64,000 bases of DNA, taken from positions 46,596,503 to 46,660,502 of the forward strand of contig CM032117.1 in assembly GCA_018894105.1 (NCBI GenBank), read 5' to 3'. Under the pieces are notes generated by a model. It ran no database searches. It worked only from the letters and a program-made list of their open reading frames with translations, and was not told the origin of the DNA. Within the stretch, counting starts at the first letter, position 1, and each line of letters begins with the position of its first letter. Source of the DNA: Jacaranda mimosifolia. Lineage: Eukaryota; Streptophyta; Magnoliopsida; Lamiales; Bignoniaceae. Of the stretch, positions 43,701 to 55,194 are shown piece by piece. The translations under genes and the position numbers were made by a program.

Positions 43701-44474
43701 CATCGAGTACTTTACAAAGTAGGTTGAAGCGGAGGCTGTACCCAAAATAACCGACGCTGCCTTTAAGAGTTTTATATGGAAGAATATTGTTTGCCGTTTT
43801 GGTCTACCCAAAATCCTGATATCGGACAATAAAACATAATTTCAAAGCAGAAATATAAGGGCATGGTGTGAAAATCTTAGGATTTGCCAACACTTCACTT
43901 TAAGTAGGAAATCCCCAAGCTAACGGTCAAACAGAGGTCATGAATAGAACCATGCTCGAGCATCTCAAGATATGACTAGGAGGAACCGGCACAAGTTGGG
44001 CAGATGACCTCCCGGGCGTCCTATAGGCATACAGAACAACTTCTCGAATAGGATGTAGGTCACAACCCTTACAGCCTAGTTTATGGATCAGAGGCAGTCA
44101 TCCCCACGGAACTAATCCAACATACGGCTCGAGTGATCCATTTCAACCCAATCAAAAACACTTTAGAGTAGGAACTTGATCTGGAGACCATCGATGAGCT
44201 GCGATAGTAAGCTTACACAATGATGTAGAGATATAGGTCGAAGATGGCAGAATACTACAACAAGGGAGTTCGACCTAGAACTTTCAAAGTAGGCGACTTG
44301 GTTATGAAGAAAGTCGAAGTATCGAAGAATGTGGGAAGGCTCGACCCTAAGTGGGAAGGCCAATATTCGGTAGTTACGGTAGCAAAGCACAACGCATATT
44401 GACTTGCGGACATGCATGAGAATGAGCTCCCTCGACCATGAAACATGATAAACTTGAAGAAATTCTATGTGTAA
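40740..44474 (+). pseudogene. Tat element pol: protease, RT, RNase H, second RNase H, integrase
   Basis: Protease: VDNGS*ANI at 40761 and DAPFAYNAIIGRSTLNDF near 40969. RT: 41539-42260, with YVDD at 41920-41931. First RNase H: about 42350-42580 (YLAVSSDSISSVLV). Second, archaeal-like RNase H: 42760-43110 (LYVDGSVTSSGEGLGI). Integrase: H-H-C-C zinc region 43423-43580, catalytic Asp in WGIDIDG (43640), Asp in ILISDNKT (43815), Glu in ANGQTEVMNR (about 43930). It ends with NLKKFYV and TAA 44472-44474. Many stops sit where Gln or Trp is expected (e.g. 41866, 42574, 43633, 43720, 43837, 44169, 44439). Integrase also has frame shifts. Not functional. Confidence 0.9.
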
Positions 44475-44559
44475 TGATGCTCAAAGCACCCCTATTGTAC
44501 TACAACACCCCTATAAAAGTAAGAAAGCTACGCCCATTTGTACAACATTCTGTTCACAC

Positions 44560-44930
44560 CATCAGATAGAGGCTTCTAGCCCAAATTGACGAACGACCCA
44601 ATCATTTGGAGTCGACATTGATTTCAAACCATACAACAAAGGCTTCTAGCCTAAATTGATAAACGACCCAATCATTTGGAGTCGACCTAATAGTTGACAT
44701 CGGTTTCAAACCACACGATAAAAGCTTCTAGCCTAAATTACAAACGACCCAATCTTTCAGACTCGACCTAGTAGTCGACATCGGTTGCAAACCGCATGAT
44801 AGAGGCTTCTAGCCTAAATTGACGAACGATCCAATCATTTGGAATCAACTCAGTAGTCGGCATCGATTTCAAAACGTAAGATAGAGTCTTCTAGCTTAAA
44901 TTAACAACCTGATCATTCAGAGTTGACCAG
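44560..44930. repeat. Tandem repeat between pol and the antisense ORF
   Basis: GGCTTCTAGCCTAAATT followed by ACGACCCAATCATTTGG recurs with starts near 44571, 44641, 44722, 44803 and 44887: about 4.5 units of 70-84 bp. Tandem repeats at this place are common in Tat elements. Confidence 0.85.
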
Positions 44931-45559
44931 AGATCGATTTCTAGCCTGAACATTTAGGTTTTCCAGCCACAGGAAAGAAACAAATCGATTGCCCATAGTA
45001 TAAGATAAATGATTCTTTTGCTTATGGTCGACCCCTACGGTCGACTATAAGATATCTAGCCGAGGCGTTTAAGCTCATCAGCCACAGTAAATAAACAAGT
45101 TAATCTCTCTCGACCTATCAGCCGACCAACAACCCGATTCGATCACGAAATCAAAAATTTTAATCACATCTTGCGTTAAAATTTTAATCACATCTTGACA
45201 ACAGTGGTCGACCATGGATTTGATATAACTCAAACAATCACACAAGTTGAGGTCGATTACATCATAACATGATATAAATATTTTGGATTTATTCTATTAC
45301 TCTTGCGATGATCGATCTTTAGATCGACCTCAAAGACACTTAATCCCTTTATTAGTTCATTTATTAAAGGGTTACCTTTGTTCATTTTGTTATTTACTAA
45401 CAATAGGCATTCAACCTCAACAAAATCATCAAAAGAAAAGCAAGAAAAATTGCACATTGATGCATAAAAGTCAAACATATATATTATCCTTAAATAGCAA
45501 TTCAAATACATTGCGTCCAAAAAATAAAAATAAAAACCAAAAAGTTACAAATGAATGCT

Positions 45560-48048
45560 TCATAGGGTAACCAAGCACATAAAGCCCAGGACTTCAAGGA
45601 TTGCTTGACCCAACTCATTTAGGTTGCATGGGGCTACCTTCGTCCTCCTCTGGTGCCGAGAGAGCCCTACTTCATTGACCAGAAAGGGATGCGAGCGAGG
45701 GGGAAAATAGTCAGCCACGTTAACTTTGCCATCCCAGATGTCGAAGGCAAAGTCGTTGGCGAAGCCGAACTTAGTGGTCACTGCCTCAACCCTAGCTTGA
45801 TGGGCAGAAACAATAGCCGGCACAGCAGATGGCCCATCGGCTAGTGCAGCCTCATCGATACGGCCCCCCTTCGATGGAGCAGGCTCTTTGGGGTACGTGC
45901 GTAGTTGCTCGTCGAGCATGTAGCTTAAGCGCTCCTTATCCCCCGCACCGAGTGAGTATCCAAGGAACTCCAGCTGCTTGACGGTCTTGTCAAAGGCATC
46001 CTTAGCTTTATCGAGAGAGAAGACGATACTGGCATCTATGAAGGCAGAAGTTAGCATGAACTACTGAAAGGCCTCCCATCGGACGTTAAGCAGCATTCTA
46101 TCAAACTCACGCCGAGCAAATTGAAGCGCTGTCTCATAGCCCTGGGCTCGACCATTATCATAGTAGGATTGCGCTGCCACTTGAGCCTTATTTAGGAGCT
46201 CCTTGTTTGTACTCCGCTTGCTCATAGTCTCCATCAGCTCAGTGTCTTTCCCCTCGAGTTGCGCATCCCTCTCCTCCAACTGCTTGGTTAACTGATCGAC
46301 CTCCATCTGGGCAGATTCAAGTGCTGCTTTCGTCATCTCTATTTCTTTGTGGCCTTCCTGCATTTAGTCCACCTGGTCGAGAGGTAGCTTCGACCTCCGA
46401 AACATGTGATAGCCCAGTTGGCTGACTTGCAAAGAAAACATTCTCGTCAGCATAAGCTAAACACAGTGAATCATTACTCAATTAAAACCATTACCATATT
46501 GGTGTGATAAGCCAGGGCCTTCATCACTGTGCTCTGGCTCTTCTTCATCATCTTGTGTTAGCCAGACACGAACAGACCAGCCACTAAAATCTTCATCGGT
46601 AGGGGCCTCAGTTTCCCCTGCCATCATTATAGACATAGAATTATGGATTGCCAGTTTAGTTTCGAATCACGGCGAGGGCAACTCCACTCCGACAGGTCGA
46701 AGAGCTCCCAGTCATCTCGACGACCGAAGAGGTTATATCCTTTGGCTTCCCTGGTCTTCCTTTTCCCTTTGTCTGCCGCCATCCTTTTTAGGGCTGGCCC
46801 AGCCTATTCGGTCGCAGGCCTTTTTCCTCGATCGGTGGAGCTGTCGGTCGTCGGAGCCGCTGGTCCTGCTGGAGGAGCAATAGAGATGGGAATAGCAGTA
46901 ACTGGTTACACCGTGATTGGTGCAAATGCCTCAATCGAATCCCTGCATCCCTACGGCACTCTTGGTTTCTCTCCACACGAGCAATGGCTTGGGCTTGTGT
47001 TTGATTCATTATCTCCTCTCGATCTGCATGACAACAAAACCAAAGAATGTAAGGCTCGACTAAATAATATAGGCAAAACAGCTACGAGAAACACATGTAA
47101 CCATATACCTAATTGAGCATCCGCGGGGAGGTCGAGCTGGGCTGGTGACAAGCCCACCAGCACAAGGTTTTTCTCCTCAATATAGCCAGATGCCACCATC
47201 TGACCAAACTTAACTAGATCTCGTACAAAGGTGTTGGGCTAAGTTAGAGTTTGGTTCCTCGGCATTTCGACATGCCCCCGCATCCAACCCCTAGGGATAT
47301 TGAAGCCCACTCCCCCAGTCCAAACATAAAAGTACATATTTTTCCATTTTTGGCTAAAGGAGGAGGCCAGGATCACCAAGAACTTTCGACGAAAGTGGGC
47401 AGTCAGGTAACAGAAGCTCGACTCCTCAATACTCCCCAACTTACGAGACATGGGGAGGTGTAAGAGGTTGCTGAAATTGGCAAAGGTAGGTGGCTGATTG
47501 TGGACGTGTATCAAAACTACAAAATTGTATATAGTTGAAAAATAGTTGGGGAGAAGTTGGGTAATACAGATTTGAAGACCCCTCAGCAGGTTGATTATTG
47601 GCTCGGCAAGGGGGAATCTAAGCCTACACCTAAGGTCATCCTCGAATATAGTAGTGCAACAAGTTGGTGGTTGATTTATCCTGGAGCCTAGGACAATCAG
47701 CTCATAACCATGGGGAATGTGATAAACCTACCTAAGGATATTAAAGTTAGCCTCAGTCACCTCCGACCTAATCTCACTGTAGTGATCAAGGGTAAACAAC
47801 CAACCACGGGACACTGGGGGTTCACTCGGCCCAACTTCGGCCCCAGTGCCAACTTGTTCATCGCTAGAACTATTAGAGGTCGAGCTATTACTCGATGACC
47901 TATTAGAATTGCTAGTCGAGTCACTCCCACTACTGGTCAGAGCCCTATCCGACCTGGTCACCTTACTATCGCTCCCTTGGTTACCCTTATCGCCGCTAAA
48001 AGCCCTCAGCATCATTGCTATGTCGTTGTGTTTAAGATCAAAAAGCAA
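45560..48048 (-). pseudogene. Antisense extra ORF of the Tat element, gypsy-type transposon domain plus coiled coil
   Basis: Reads opposite to gag-pol. From ATG 48048: a serine-rich leader, then after a TAG at 47728 (Gln expected) the segment VYHIPHGYELIVLG, LRFPLAEPIINLL and WKNMYFYVWTGG, resembling the plant domain called putative gypsy type transposon (PF04195). TAG at 47239 again replaces a likely Gln. A good intron follows, 47024-47108 (TTAG|GTATATGG ... TCATGCAG|ATCG), keeping the frame into MNQTQAQAIARVERNQE. A second intron is likely at 46426-46494. The end is a charged coiled coil (QLTKQLEERDAQLEGKD, 46061-46363) and a 165-codon tail (45560-46057). Its role is unknown even in intact relatives. 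Confidence 0.75.
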
Positions 48049-48411
48049 AGCACACTCGGAGATATTAAAACACTTACGTGGTTTGGCTGTCTAGAAGCAG
48101 AATGTAGAAGGCAGTAAATTACTGGACTCGACACAAAGCTGTAAATGTAAAAATAAAAATCCTTACTGCACCTATTTATAAGCTCCAATGCAAGGAATCC
48201 TAAACAGCTATAAACCTGCCGCCTGCTTGGCATTTCACATGACCTAATGTAACAGATGCATTAAATGTGTCAAAACCTGGTTGACCTTGCAAAACCCTCA
48301 TCGACTCCAGGAGACTCCGGTCGCTTTGTCCAACTCTAGTTAATCTTTTCCAACTACTGGTCTATAAGTCAACTACTCTCTGTTCTTTTCATTAGCATGC
48401 TCGATCAGGAT

Positions 48412-48428
48412 TTGGGAGTGGGGGGACT
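48412..48428 (+). other. Polypurine tract of the Tat element
   Basis: GGGAGTGGGGGGACTCA-type purine run just before the TG of the 3' LTR at 48431. Confidence 0.7.
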
Positions 48429-48430
48429 CA

Positions 48431-49238
48431 TGATATGGGATGGCCCAGTAAGCCCAGCTCAATAACACTCAGCTAAGACGGGAGCCCTAAGCCCAACTCA
48501 TTTTGGACTAAGTAGGCGATTCGACCACCATTCGACCTCTGGGATCCCTGTTTGTTGAGGCGAGTATTTGCGTTCTTTATTAACCCGATTACGGTTGATG
48601 GTCTCCTTTATGTAGTCCTAATCTTTCGACCAGAGAGATGTGGCTTCAACCAGAGTGAGCCTGGTGACCAAGATCTAAAGTGATATTCCCGCTGGAGGAC
48701 TAGACTTGACCAGTGGGGTTGGGGGAATGTGAGATCTCGTCGGCCTCATTAAGTGCCTCGCCAAGCACCGTTCCGCCGCATTACTGGTGCATGCCACAAG
48801 CAGTATCGCCTTTTGCATCCATGTCAGGCTATGGAGCACGCCTAGTATACGCTTTGTCCTAGATAACTGGAGGCAGCGCCACCTGGAACAGTACACAAAC
48901 TGGATAAGACGGGAAAGTCCTCAAGCAAGGACAATGACCCTTCTTACACAACAGGGGCATCAAGGACATATCAACCAGCTTGAGAAGGCTATAAATACCC
49001 CATCGCAGCCCTTCAGTGAGGTATGCCATTTTACCTAGTGCTCCCTACTCCACTGCTCATATCTCTAGTCGATCCTCACTGACTTGAGCGTCGAAGTGCC
49101 TTAGCCGAGGGCACCTCGACTAGCCTAACATTTACTGTTGATTAAAGGATTCGACCCCGATTCACTTGAGCCACACCCCTTGATCACTCTCAAGTCAATT
49201 CCAGTTAATTCCATTAACATACACGATAGTCACCCTCA
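48431..49238 (+). repeat. 3' LTR of the Tat element
   Basis: 808 bp, starts TGATATGGGATGGCCCAGT and ends CACCCTCA. Diverged from the 5' LTR by many substitutions and two indels, so the insertion is old. Confidence 0.9.
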
Positions 49239-49599
49239 TCAACAACGATTAAAAAAGGAAATGTAATATTAACAGGCCTAACTTTAGGGACCGTTTTCTT
49301 TTCATTAAGTACTATGGTAAACTAGATTTTTTTCTTTTCTTTTGCTATTCAGGTATGTAACCTTTAACTATTTATTTTAAGGAGTTTTTAGAATTTTTCT
49401 AAAAGAATATTGTAATAAATTATAATAAAAAATTAAATTCTTAAGCACCAAAACTTATAAGTCCAAATTATATGTTATTTAACTACTTTGACTATAATAG
49501 AAAGTCATTTAATAATTTAAAAAATTATATGTCAATTCATCATATAATCTAAGATAAAAGAAACTAAGTTCGCTATAAATTATTTATACAAAAAAGAGA
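49239..49599. other. AT-rich spacer, no gene
   Basis: No domain, repeat boundary or RNA gene was seen here. Confidence 0.5.
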
Positions 49600-52570
49600 T
49601 TAGTTCAAACCCGTCAATAAAGTCCAATTTACTAATTAACTGCAAAATTGGTCAAGCCAATTTAATAAAAAAGAAGTTGCTGAAGCCTAATTAACCGAAT
49701 TTATAAATTATGTTAAGACTAGGTCATTAAGAATGCTCAATTTACTAACTCACCGAAAAATTACCAAGCTCGATTATGAAAAAAAGAAGAAGTTGGTGAA
49801 GTGTAAATTGATGTGAAGCCCAATTCACTTAAAAAGTTGTCAAACCCAATTATAAAAAAGAAATAATTTTTTTTGAATAAAACTAAGTTTTATAAATCAA
49901 GGATCATTACAAAGAGTTTCCATAATAAAAGGTAGGGGGGGATATTGTGGTTCCAAACCCCCTTGATCAGACATAGAACCCGGGGCCCTAGTTATAATAT
50001 GAGCCACTGAATTCCTTGATCGCTTAACAAAAGAAAGTTGAAGATGAACTAAATCTTCTTTGATTTTTCTGCAATCATCAATAATAGTGCCTAGCGCAGA
50101 AGGATATGCTTCCATACCATCTATCAACTTAATTGCTTCTTGGGAATCAGATTCAAGAATAACTTTTCTAAATCCCGATTGTTTAATCCAACTCAATGCT
50201 TCCCGAATTCCTAGACACTCCGCCAGGCACACCTCAAAAATACCTTTAAAAGCTTTGAAACCTGCGCAAACAAAGTTACCTTCAAAGTCACGAGCAATCC
50301 ATCCGATCCCCGACACACCTTCTTTCTTGAAAATTGCTGCATCTACATTAACCTTGATCCAACCACAGTTAGGATTAGCCCATTTTTATCTATCGTTATC
50401 CCGATAGCTTCCCTTCGTTGCTGGAGATGTTCTTTCTTCGGCTTTTTCCATTGAGAAAGTAGGGAGATAGCAAAGTGAAGAATGCCATTCACAATCTTAG
50501 ATTTCCTATGCCAAACCACATTATTTCTATGCTGCCATAAACTCCAACAAATCATCAAAGCTTCTTCACAAATAGGCTCCGGACAAGTAGAAAATATCAG
50601 CTTAAACCAATCCAAAACTAAACTTCTTGTACCTTTAATGAATCCAACATTAGAGAAAGACCAGACTTCCTTGGCAATGGGGAAGTCAATGAGAATATGC
50701 ATGCTTGATTCCTCTGCACTACCACAAACTGGACAGAGGCTGTCAATTTCTACATTCTTATCTTTTAGTCTAGTTTTTGTAGGCATACAGTTACGGGCTG
50801 CCCTCTAACATAAAATCTTTGTTTTTGAAGGAACTCCAATTTTCCAGAATCTAGATCAGAATTGTGTCTCTTCAACTGTTGTCTGCCCGCTGTTCTTAGA
50901 CCTTAGTAACTTATATGCACTCCTGACCAAAAAGCAACTAGTTTTTTCCTTGTTCTAATACTAGCTGTCAACCTTATTGATCCAACTGATAGGAATTTGG
51001 AAAATGAGCCATTTATCTCTCTCATTAAACATAGATTCCACCATCTCAAAGTTCCATTTCTTGCTATTGTGATCAATGATATCAGAAACAACCATGTTAC
51101 TATGATGATCTGCCAAGGTTAAAGTAATATAAGGATTTTCATCATGGGGCAACCACGAATCAGTTGTGATCCTAATATTAACACCATTGCCAACTCTCAA
51201 ACGGCAGCCTTCCTTAAGAAGATTTTGAGCAGCCTTTATAATTCTCCATACGTAGCTAGGATTAGGACCAATTTTAGCTTCCAAGACAAAACAAGAGGGA
51301 AAATATGTTGCTTTAAAAATCTATGCAACCAAAGAATTAGGACTAGATAACAGTCTCCACATTTGCTTGCCCAACATAGTAAGGTTGAAGTCATGGATTT
51401 GTCTAAAACCTAGGCCCCCACAAGTTTTTGAGCAACTTAATCTTTTCTAGCTCATCCATGTGATACCGCCCCTATTAGAACTTCCTGAATTCCACCAAAA
51501 TTTATTCATCAATCTCTCCAAATCTGAGCAAAGGTCACGAGGCAACAGATAAACATTAATAAAGTAATTCTTAATTGAAGTATAATTCACCAATTTATTA
51601 AATAATTTGGTGAAACACAATTATTAATTAAAAAATTGAAAAGAGCACAATAACCAATTTTTAAATTATTATGATAAAAAATTAGTGAAATCTAATTCTT
51701 AGACAAAGCCCCAATTAACCAATTCACTATAAATTTTGGTGAAGCTCAATTTTTAAAAATAAATTAGAGAAAATCAATTAATCAATTCTTTAAGTTAATG
51801 TCAACCCTAATTCTTAAACAAAGAATACAAGTTCCCTGAAAAATTGATGGACCCATATTAATAGAAAATAAGTTGGTAAAACTTAATTAATTAATTCTTT
51901 AAATTAATGTTAAGCGCAATTCTTAAACAAATAAACTAATTTACTATAAAATGGTAAACCCCAATCAATAAAACAAAAGTTGCTAATGCCCAATTAATTT
52001 ATTCAGTCAAACTTGGTCAAGCTTATTTCTCAAGATGAAAGCCTCATTCACAAGTTAATCCACATGTAATTTGTTCACCATCAAATTCTAGAAGAAAAAA
52101 AAAAAAGAAACTCAATAATTTATTCACTAAAAATCTTGCTCAAGCTCAATTCCTTAAAGAAAGCCAACAAATCATTTAGTCAATTCAAATTTTTTGAAGA
52201 CCAACTCTTAAAACAAAGCCCAAATCACCAATTAATTCACTATAAGTTTAGTCAAACCTATTTCTTAAATGACAACCTAACTCAAAAATAATTCACTATA
52301 AATTTGTTAAACCCCAATCCTTAAAAGAATTCCAGTTCAACAAATAATTCACAAAAAAATTGCAACGCCGAATTCTATAATGAAATTAACCCAATTAAGC
52401 AATTCTTTCACTTCAAATTTTTTCAAACCCAATTCTTATAATAAGGCATAACTCACCATTTAAAACTGTGGTCAAGATCAATTATAAAACTAAGTCAAAC
52501 CCAATTAACAACTTCTTTGAATTATTGTGAAGCCCATTTCTTGAACTAAAGTCCAACTCACAAAGTATGG
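49600..52570. repeat. Degenerate tandem repeat (~56 bp unit), interrupted by a LINE
   Basis: Units built on AAGCCCAATTAACCAATTCA, CTATAAATTTGGT and CAAGCCCAATTCTTAAA repeat through 49600-49867 and again 51561-52570. In the best part the CAATTCTTAAA phase points fall at 52203, 52259, 52315, 52370 and 52431, about 56 bp apart. Units are strongly diverged. No coding potential. Confidence 0.65.
49868..51560 (-). mobile_element. L1-like LINE, 5'-truncated
   Basis: Minus strand. From 51560 down: RT end (LERLMNKFWWNSGS, CGGLGFRQIHDFNLTMLGKQ), the segment PSYVWRIIKAAQNLLKEGCR (51284-50961), a zf-RVT region with CPVCGSAEESSMHIL (around 50720), then an RNase H of the RVT_3 type (GIGWIARDFEGNFVCAGF, LESDSQEAIKLIDG, SFVKRSRNSVAHI; 50316-49897). 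It ends in a run of T on the plus strand at 49868 (a poly-A tail). Endonuclease and most of RT are missing. Frames are broken in places. Inserted in the ~56-bp repeat. Confidence 0.88.
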
Positions 52571-53022
52571 GTGCAAAATTAATTTAATCGTCATTTACAT
52601 TTAGTAACGAAAACAATTGTTACCATTGTGTACAATTAAATTTTGGAGGAAATGAATTTCTGGAGGGAAAATTAAATTAACTTTAGTAACCAGACATTTT
52701 GTTACAATATAATTTATTTGTAATGAAAATTTTCCTGTTACAATAAGTATCCAATTTTTTTACAAATAAATCCCTAAATAGCAAAAAAAAATTATATGTG
52801 ACAAAATGACATTTTCCGTAATGAATATTTATTTAGTTACAAAACATAAAAAACTCTAACGTAACAAATATTAGTTAAAGGTAACAAGATTTTTATTTTG
52901 TTACTCAAGATAAGCATTTTAGTAACAAAAATTCAACTCTGTTACAATAAATACAACATTTGCAACAGAATTTACCTTCGTTACAAAAGTTTTTGTTAGA
53001 TGAAATGCAATTTGCTGTAGTG
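52560..53022. mobile_element. CACTA-like element with GTAACAAA repeats
   Basis: The right end, read in reverse, is CACTACAGCAAATTGCATTTC. Inside, TTTGTTAC / GTAACAAAA motifs recur about twelve times in both directions. The left end near 52560-52580 (GTGCAAAATTAATTTAATCG) is worn and lacks CACTA, so the left border is approximate. Confidence 0.45.
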
Positions 53023-53084
53023 AGTGAAGTTGTGCTTACATATACAGGTTTGACTTTGGTATGTTGGAAAACTTCAAGTTCCAC

Positions 53085-53592
53085 TAGGGGTGTAAACGAG
53101 TCGAGCCGAGCCCGAGCTTGCTAGGTTTGGGCTCGGCTCGTTTACTAATTCATGAGCTCGGGCTCGGGCTCGGCCGAGCCTAGATAATTGAGCTCAAGCT
53201 CGGCTCGTCAAAATAGCTCGGGCTCAGGCTCGGCTCGTTAAGGCTCGATAAAGCTCGATTCGTATAAACTTGGATGAGATTGCTCTACCTCGATAAGGCT
53301 CGATTCATATAAGCTCGAATGAGCTCGAGACCGTTTAGGCTTGAAACAAAATTTATAATAATAAATTCCATATTATTATTATTATTATTATTATATAAAA
53401 TATATATAATAAAAAACTCGTTTAGGCTCGCGAGCCTGTCGAGCCGAATACTATTGAGCTTGGCTCGGTTTGTTTGACTGGCGAGCTCGGGCTCGGCTTC
53501 GGCTCGGCTCGTTTAAGTTCGAGCCGAATTCGAGCTTTCATCGAGCCGAGCCCGAACCGTTCGCGAATAGTCTCATCTCATTTACACCCCTA
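53085..53592. mobile_element. hAT-type element rich in GAGCTCGGCTCG
   Basis: 508 bp with an exact 8-bp duplication AGTTCCAC (53077-53084 and 53593-53600). The left end is TAGGGGTGTAAACGAGTCGAG; the reverse complement of the right end is TAGGGGTGTAAATGAGATGAG. Dense GGGCTCGGCTCG repeats on both flanks and a (TTA)n microsatellite near 53367. Non-coding. Confidence 0.88.
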
Positions 53593-53600
53593 AGTTCCAC

Positions 53601-53951
53601 TATACACTAGAAGAAAAAAATATTCCCAATATCAAAATTATCAATGAAAATATGCATTACCCAACAATAATCTTTATTTTGCAATAATATTAATTTTTTT
53701 GCTATAAATATGCACATGTGCATTAATAATGCGGCAATATTGATCTTTTTAAAATTAACGACGAGAACATATGAATAAATTAGCACTGCATATAATTAAT
53801 TCTTACACATATCATGTCAACTCAATGAGAAATTAACATAAATATGAAGTCATGCGTGATGAATTTTTAGTGCCATTAGTTGAAATTGTATGTTCAAAGT
53901 GTCAATAATTACAATTTGTGTTAAATTCTTGTTTGTATTAAAAAAAATTTC
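53601..53951. other. AT-rich spacer with a possible CACTA end
   Basis: CACTAGAAGAAAAAAATA at 53605 looks like a CACTA terminus, but no matching opposite end is convincing. No gene. Confidence 0.35.
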
Positions 53952-54466
53952 TTTTTTTGAAAACAAAGAACAATATTATAAATACACAAATAAATGTCAT
54001 CTTACATCAAGGCAACCGGAGGCAACAAATGACAATCATAAAACAAGTCAGAAGTATGTTTAGCTATGAGCAAGACAATTAGACAAACGATGAACATGGG
54101 AGAACTTCACCAACCTCAAGAATGTGATCAAGGTTCGGCATTCTTCAATGGTAGCTCTAGCCGGAGAGAAATCATCCTTTATGTTATTCAAAGCATTTAT
54201 GATAATAATGTTACTCCCTTCAAAGGTAATATTACTCAAACCCTGTGCTTTTGAGATATCAATAGCTAGCAGCGCTGCTTTTGCTTCAACTTCAATGGGA
54301 TTAGGGAGACCTAAAAAATATTTTTTAGCCCACCAAATACATGAACCAGAACTGTCCCTAGCAACCATAGCAATACTATGTCGGTAATCATGGGGAAATA
54401 AAGCGCCATCAAAATTGACTTTGATGCAGTTAGCCGGCGTCTGTTCCCATTTGTGTGGGTACACCT

Positions 54467-54858
54467 TAGGGGTGCAATTGAGCCGAGTTGAGCCTAGTTT
54501 GGGCAAATTTTTTGAGCTTGAGCTCAGCTGGACAAAAATTCAAGCTCAGCTCGGCTCGACTCGATAATGCTCGAATTGCAAATGAATTCTTAAAAACTGT
54601 AAGCTCGAGCTCGAACTCGAAATAAAAAAGTAGTAAATATATTTATTAATAAAATAAAAAATAATATTTAATTATATACTGGCTCTCGAGCCAGCTCGTG
54701 AGCCTCGAGCCTAAATACAAACGACTCAAGATTGATTCGAATTAAAGCTCGAACTCGATTTAGCTCAACTCGAGCTCAAACTGTTTCAAGCTCGTGTCGA
54801 GTTAACTCGAGCTCGGCTAGTGAAGCTCGCGAGCCGGCTCGACTCGTTTGCACTCCTA
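54467..54858. mobile_element. hAT-type element, second copy of the GAGCTCG family, inside the LINE
   Basis: 392 bp. The left end TAGGGGTGCAATTGAGCCGAG and the reverse complement of the right end TAGGAGTGCAAACGAGTCGAG match the family at 53085. Flanks GTACACCT and ATGCACCT agree at 6 of 8 bases. Removing it joins the two parts of the LINE frame (PPST*VH then PKVYPHKWEQTP). Confidence 0.8.
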
Positions 54859-55194
54859 ATGCACCTATGTGGAAGGAGGTACAAGAGACTGATGTAAACT
54901 CTGAAATTTAGCAAGATTAGGTTTATAGAAGGAAATAATGTTAGCAACACTGTTGCCACTACTGATATGCAACTTATCATTTCGATTCGTCCACAATGCC
55001 CAATACAAGAAATTGAAAAAAGCAAACTGACTTTTGTCTATGTTTCGTTGAATTGTAGACACCGAATACAATGTGCTATCACCTTGATAAAACTAGATGC
55101 AGTCTAGTAGCTGCAATTCATGCCAAACGTCTTAAGCAAACCTGCAATCCCGTATAGTATGAACCGTTATCTCCTCAACCAAGTTGTAGACTTG

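Larger units (their letters stand above)
38099..49238 (+). mobile_element. Tat-lineage Ty3/gypsy retrotransposon, full length, decayed
   Basis: About 11.1 kb: 5' LTR 38099-38874, primer site, gag, protease, RT, RNase H, a second RNase H, integrase, tandem-repeat spacer, minus-strand extra ORF, polypurine tract, 3' LTR 48431-49238. The second RNase H after the ordinary one and the antisense ORF before the 3' LTR are marks of the Tat (Retand-like) lineage. Stops and some frameshifts run through all coding parts. Flanks ACTAT and TCAAC do not match, so no target duplication is shown. Confidence 0.9.

Noticed and set aside
46643..47116. 157-codon plus-strand frame in the Tat 3' region
   Set aside because: Lies opposite the better supported minus-strand ORF with coiled coil and intron.
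38094..49243. Target-site duplication for the Tat element
   Set aside because: ACTAT and TCAAC do not match; either decay or rearrangement, so none is claimed.
53605..53951. CACTA element starting at 53605
   Set aside because: A good CACTA start but no opposite terminus could be found.
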